Of a DNA stretch of 6,740 bases, positions 3,909 through 6,740 are shown piece after piece. The notes beneath the pieces were generated by a model. That model was given only the letters and a program-made list of their open reading frames with translations, was not told the origin of the DNA and made no database searches. The DNA is taken from positions 1-6,740 of the forward strand of contig CALBMW010000935.1 of assembly GCA_937896275.1 (NCBI GenBank), in the 5' to 3' direction. Numbering within the stretch: the first letter of the stretch is position 1; each line of letters starts with the position of its first letter. This stretch comes from an uncultured Myxococcales bacterium (GTDB lineage Bacteria; Myxococcota_A; Bradymonadia; UBA7976; UBA1532). Made by a program: the position numbers and the translations under genes.

Positions 3909-6740
3909 ATGGAGGCGGACGACTTTCCCAGCGGCTACCGCCCGTGCCGCGAGCTGGGGCACGGTTCGATGGGGACCGTCTGGCTGGCGTGGCACGAAGG
4001 CGCCAGCGGTCACTGCGCGGTCAAGGTGCTCAGCCTCCGCGACGACCGCCGCGGCTCGGCCGAGCGCTCCTTCAACCGCGAAGTGCGCGCCATGGCGCGC
4101 CTGCGCCACCCCAACGTCGTCGAGGTGCACGACTACGGGCGCACGCCCAAGGGCTCGCCTTTCGTGGCCATGGAGTACGCGCCCGGGGCCAGCCTGCACG
4201 GCTACATCCGCGAGGCCTGGACCTGGCCGCGGCTCTGGCTGCTGCTCGACGGGCTGCTCTCGGGGCTGGGCCACGCTCACGCGCGCGAGCTGGTGCACCG
4301 CGATCTCAAGCCGGGCAACGTCATCGTGCTGCCTGGGCGCACCGGCCCCGGCGCCGTCAAGTTGGCCGACTTCGGGATCGCGCTGGCCGTGTCGGACGCG
4401 GGCCGGGCCAGCCGGCGCATCGAGGGCACGCCCGCCTACATCGCGCCCGAGGCGGCGTCGGGCGACGTCGCGGCGGTGGGGCCGTGGACCGATCTCTACT
4501 CGCTCGGGGTGATGCTCTTCGAGATCCTCGCGGGCGACTTGCCCTACCACGGCCGGCACCTCCTGGCTCACCACCAGCGCTCGCCCCTGCCCGCGCTGAC
4601 CGTGCGCGACGACGTCGAGGCCCCCCCGGGCCTGGTGGACGTGGTGCGTCGGCTGATGGCCAAGTCGCCCATCGAGCGATTCCGGTCGGTGGCCGAGCTG
4701 CGGAACGCGCTGGCGGCGCTGGGCCCGCTGCCCACGCCCAGCCCGCTGGGGCCGACGCCCATGCGGAGCCGGCTCGAGGACGAGGGCGTCGGGGACGAGG
4801 ACATTCGACCGCTCAGCGGCCCCACCGGGCCCTCCCTCTTCCACCTGCGGCAGCCGGAGCTGGTGGGGCGCGCCGAAGCGCAGGAAGCGCTGGAGCGGGC
4901 CGCGCGCGGCGCGATCTCGGGACAGGGGCCGCGCGTCGTGCTCATCGAGGGCGAGGCGGGCCTGGGCAAGAGCCGACTGGCGGCCTGGCTGCGCGAGGAG
5001 ATGGAGGAGAGCGGCCTCATGCGCACGATGCTCGTGCGCAGTGAGCCGCAGATTCGCAGCAGTGGGGGGCTGCGCGAGGCGGTCCTGCGCTACCTCGGTG
5101 TGCCGAACCTGGCGCGCGCCGATGCCGACGAAGTGCTGAGCAAGCAGTGGTCCGATCCGATGCAGCGCGCCCAGGCCATCGACCTGCTTTGGGCGCGCCC
5201 CACGGGGACGGACGGCGCGGCGTTCTCGGAGCAGTTGGTCCGACGCGCGGCCGATCTGCTGACCGAGCTCATCGCCGACAAGCCTTTCCTGTTCTGGAGC
5301 GATGACGCGCAGTGGTCTCCCGAGGGGCGCATGCTGCGGCTGTTGTACCGTCTGGGGCGTGACACGACGCTGAGTCGGCTGCTGATCGTGGTGACCCTGC
5401 GGCCGAGCGAGCGGACCACCGTGCGAGCGGCGCGGCGGAGCCTGCTGCGGTTGCCGGGCGCCGCGCAGCTCGAACTCGAACCGCTCAGCCCGCTCAGCCT
5501 GGCGCCGGCGCTCGAGGCGCTCGCCCCCTTGCCGGAAGGCATCGCCGAGGCCGCGTGCATCCAGTCCGCGGGGAACCCGCTCATCGCGTTGGAGGCCGTG
5601 CGCAGCCACCTCGAGAGCGAGGGCCTGGGCAGCGCGCCGAGCGATCCCAACGCCGTGCTGGCGCAGCGCATCGAGCGCGCGAGTCAGGGTCAGGGCGGGC
5701 GCGAGCTGCGGGCCGGCCTGGCACGGGCCACGCTGCTGGGCAGGTCCTTCACGGTCAAGCCCCTCGCGGCCCTGTGCGGCGTGCCCGGCGACCCCGAGGT
5801 GCCGGACCTGCCGAGCGATGCCGAGGGGATCGAGGCGCTGCTCGAGCGGGCGGGGGCGGCCGGCCTGGCGATCGAGCAGGGGCCCGGGCGGTGGCGGTTC
5901 ACGCACGACCTGGTGCGGGTGCAGTTTCGCGAGGTGTCGACGGAGCTGCCCAACTGGGCCGCGCTGAACCTGGCCGCGGCGGCGTTGAAGCGGCGCCGGG
6001 CGGACGCCGATCCCACCGGCATCGAGCTCGAGGTGGTGGCGCGACACCATTGGGAGGGCGCCGACCGCTCCGAGGCGATGCGCCTGGGGCTCGAGGGCGT
6101 CCAGCGGCTGCACGCGTCGGGGTTGATGGGCCACGCCACGAGCTTCGTGCGGCGCCTGCTGGAGTGGGACGACCGGTGCCAGATGCTGAGCGCCGAGGAC
6201 CGCTGTGAGCTGCGCCTGCTCGGCAGCGACGCGGCAGAGCACGCCGGGCAGCCCTTCGAGGCCGAGCGGCACGCGTTGGCCGCCGTCGAGCTGGCGCGAC
6301 GCAACTACCTCTTCGGCCTCGGCGCGCGCGCGGCCAGCCGGCTGGGCGTGCTCAAGCTGCAGGCCGACGACGTGAGCGCGGCGGAGCGCTGGCTGTGGGA
6401 CGCGCTGCGCTTCGCGCGCCAGAGCGGCGACGCGAGGGCCCGGGCCAGCGCCCACCTGTCGCTGGGCCACCTCTACCAGCACACCGACAAGCGCTCGCTC
6501 GCGCTCACCGCCTTCGAAGCCAGCCTCGAGGGCGCGCGCCAGGCCGAGCTGCTGGCCGAGGAGCTCGCCGCCCGCGCCGCCATCGCGCGGATCGACCGCC
6601 TCGAGGGCCGCATCGAGCGGGCCGATCGCACCTTCGAGACCATCGCCGCGCGCGCGCTCGAGGCCGGCCTCGAGGTCGCCGCGCTCGAGGCGCGCCTGCA
6701 GATCGGCCTTTGCGCCTGGGCGCGCGACGATCCCGACGCC
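3909..6740 (+). CDS. Ser/Thr protein kinase fused to a STAND/AAA-type ATPase and TPR-like repeats (PknK-like), 3' partial
   Basis: The frame is open from ATG 3909 to the right edge without a stop, giving 944 residues so far. Residues 10-271 form a Hanks-type kinase with all key residues: glycine loop LGHGSMGTV (16-24), Lys39 in AVKV, Glu58 in helix C, HRDLKPGN (130-137, catalytic Asp132), DFG (154-156) and GTPAYIAPE (173-181), with Thr174 and Ser168 as possible activation-loop phosphosites. A Pro-rich then acidic linker (272-316) leads to an ATPase domain starting at LVGRAEAQ (318-325): Walker A GEAGLGKS (348-355), Walker B region FLFWSDDAQW (460-469), LIVVTLRPSE (492-501), GNPL (555-558) and RFTHDLV (663-669). 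From about 760 onward, repeated amphipathic helices resemble TPRs. No membrane segment is seen, so it is probably cytoplasmic. This is the kinase-ATPase-TPR plan of mycobacterial PknK and many myxobacterial kinases; the ATPase/TPR part is thought to sense partners and gate kinase activity. GGGAG lies only 3 bases before the ATG; an in-frame GTG at 3882 lacks a ribosome site. The C-terminus is outside the window. Confidence 0.93.
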   Translation, partial: MEADDFPSGYRPCRELGHGSMGTVWLAWHEGASGHCAVKVLSLRDDRRGSAERSFNREVRAMARLRHPNVVEVHDYGRTPKGSPFVAMEYAPGASLHGYIREAWTWPRLWLLLDGLLSGLGHAHARELVHRDLKPGNVIVLPGRTGPGAVKLADFGIALAVSDAGRASRRIEGTPAYIAPEAASGDVAAVGPWTDLYSLGVMLFEILAGDLPYHGRHLLAHHQRSPLPALTVRDDVEAPPGLVDVVRRLMAKSPIERFRSVAELRNALAALGPLPTPSPLGPTPMRSRLEDEGVGDEDIRPLSGPTGPSLFHLRQPELVGRAEAQEALERAARGAISGQGPRVVLIEGEAGLGKSRLAAWLREEMEESGLMRTMLVRSEPQIRSSGGLREAVLRYLGVPNLARADADEVLSKQWSDPMQRAQAIDLLWARPTGTDGAAFSEQLVRRAADLLTELIADKPFLFWSDDAQWSPEGRMLRLLYRLGRDTTLSRLLIVVTLRPSERTTVRAARRSLLRLPGAAQLELEPLSPLSLAPALEALAPLPEGIAEAACIQSAGNPLIALEAVRSHLESEGLGSAPSDPNAVLAQRIERASQGQGGRELRAGLARATLLGRSFTVKPLAALCGVPGDPEVPDLPSDAEGIEALLERAGAAGLAIEQGPGRWRFTHDLVRVQFREVSTELPNWAALNLAAAALKRRRADADPTGIELEVVARHHWEGADRSEAMRLGLEGVQRLHASGLMGHATSFVRRLLEWDDRCQMLSAEDRCELRLLGSDAAEHAGQPFEAERHALAAVELARRNYLFGLGARAASRLGVLKLQADDVSAAERWLWDALRFARQSGDARARASAHLSLGHLYQHTDKRSLALTAFEASLEGARQAELLAEELAARAAIARIDRLEGRIERADRTFETIAARALEAGLEVAALEARLQIGLCAWARDDPDA

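Noticed and set aside
3731..5044. Plus-strand open frames across the divergent gap and the kinase 5' half
   Set aside because: The translations are Arg/Ala/Gly/Pro-rich and lack motifs, and they lie out of frame with the kinase, whose frame explains the region fully.
3855..6482. An 875-codon open frame on the minus strand, opposite the kinase gene
   Set aside because: It is antisense to a gene with clear kinase and ATPase motifs. Its product is rich in Arg, Gln, His and Gly without domain motifs, as expected from the complement of a high-GC3 gene.
6525..6695. Dense CTCGAG hexamers near the right end
   Set aside because: They coincide with in-frame Leu-Glu codon pairs in the helical TPR-like region and occur at lower density in the other genes. 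Codon preference explains them better than a repeat element or recognition sequence.

Overview
This is a high-GC bacterial window with strong G/C preference at third codon positions. The organism is most likely a member of the Myxococcota or a related former deltaproteobacterium. That placement is inferred from composition, from an Arg/Gly-rich basic protein tail, and above all from a very large soluble Ser/Thr kinase fused to a STAND-type ATPase and TPR-like repeats, an architecture common in myxobacteria. No sequence search was possible, so the taxonomy is tentative.

Layout from left to right. (1) The last 34 codons of a plus-strand gene end at 107; the product has a basic RGG-like tail of the kind found on RNA-binding proteins. 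(2) A three-gene minus-strand cluster runs from 3686 down to 144: a long-chain acyl-CoA ligase, a small Nudix hydrolase of the diadenosine tetraphosphatase (NUDT2) type, and an alpha/beta-fold lipase/esterase. The gaps are about 59 and 4 bases, so this looks like one operon. It meets gene (1) tail to tail, and an inverted repeat contains both stop codons. (3) A 222-base divergent intergenic region holds a candidate promoter facing each way, including an exact TTGACA -35 box for the operon. (4) A plus-strand kinase/ATPase/TPR gene starts at 3909 and is still open at the right edge (944 codons seen).

How the genes may work together. The lipase could release fatty acids, the ligase would activate them to acyl-CoA through an acyl-adenylate, and the Nudix enzyme could remove the dinucleoside polyphosphates that adenylate-forming enzymes are known to make as side products. 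The divergent kinase is a plausible signalling or regulatory protein, but nothing in the sequence shows that it controls the operon. I found no RNA genes, CRISPR arrays, insertion sequences, prophage genes or attachment sites. The most interesting points are the acyl-CoA ligase/Ap4A hydrolase pairing, a Gly-to-Cys change in the Nudix box, the stop-codon-bearing inverted repeat, and the kinase-ATPase fusion. I did not find a clearly new multi-gene system.
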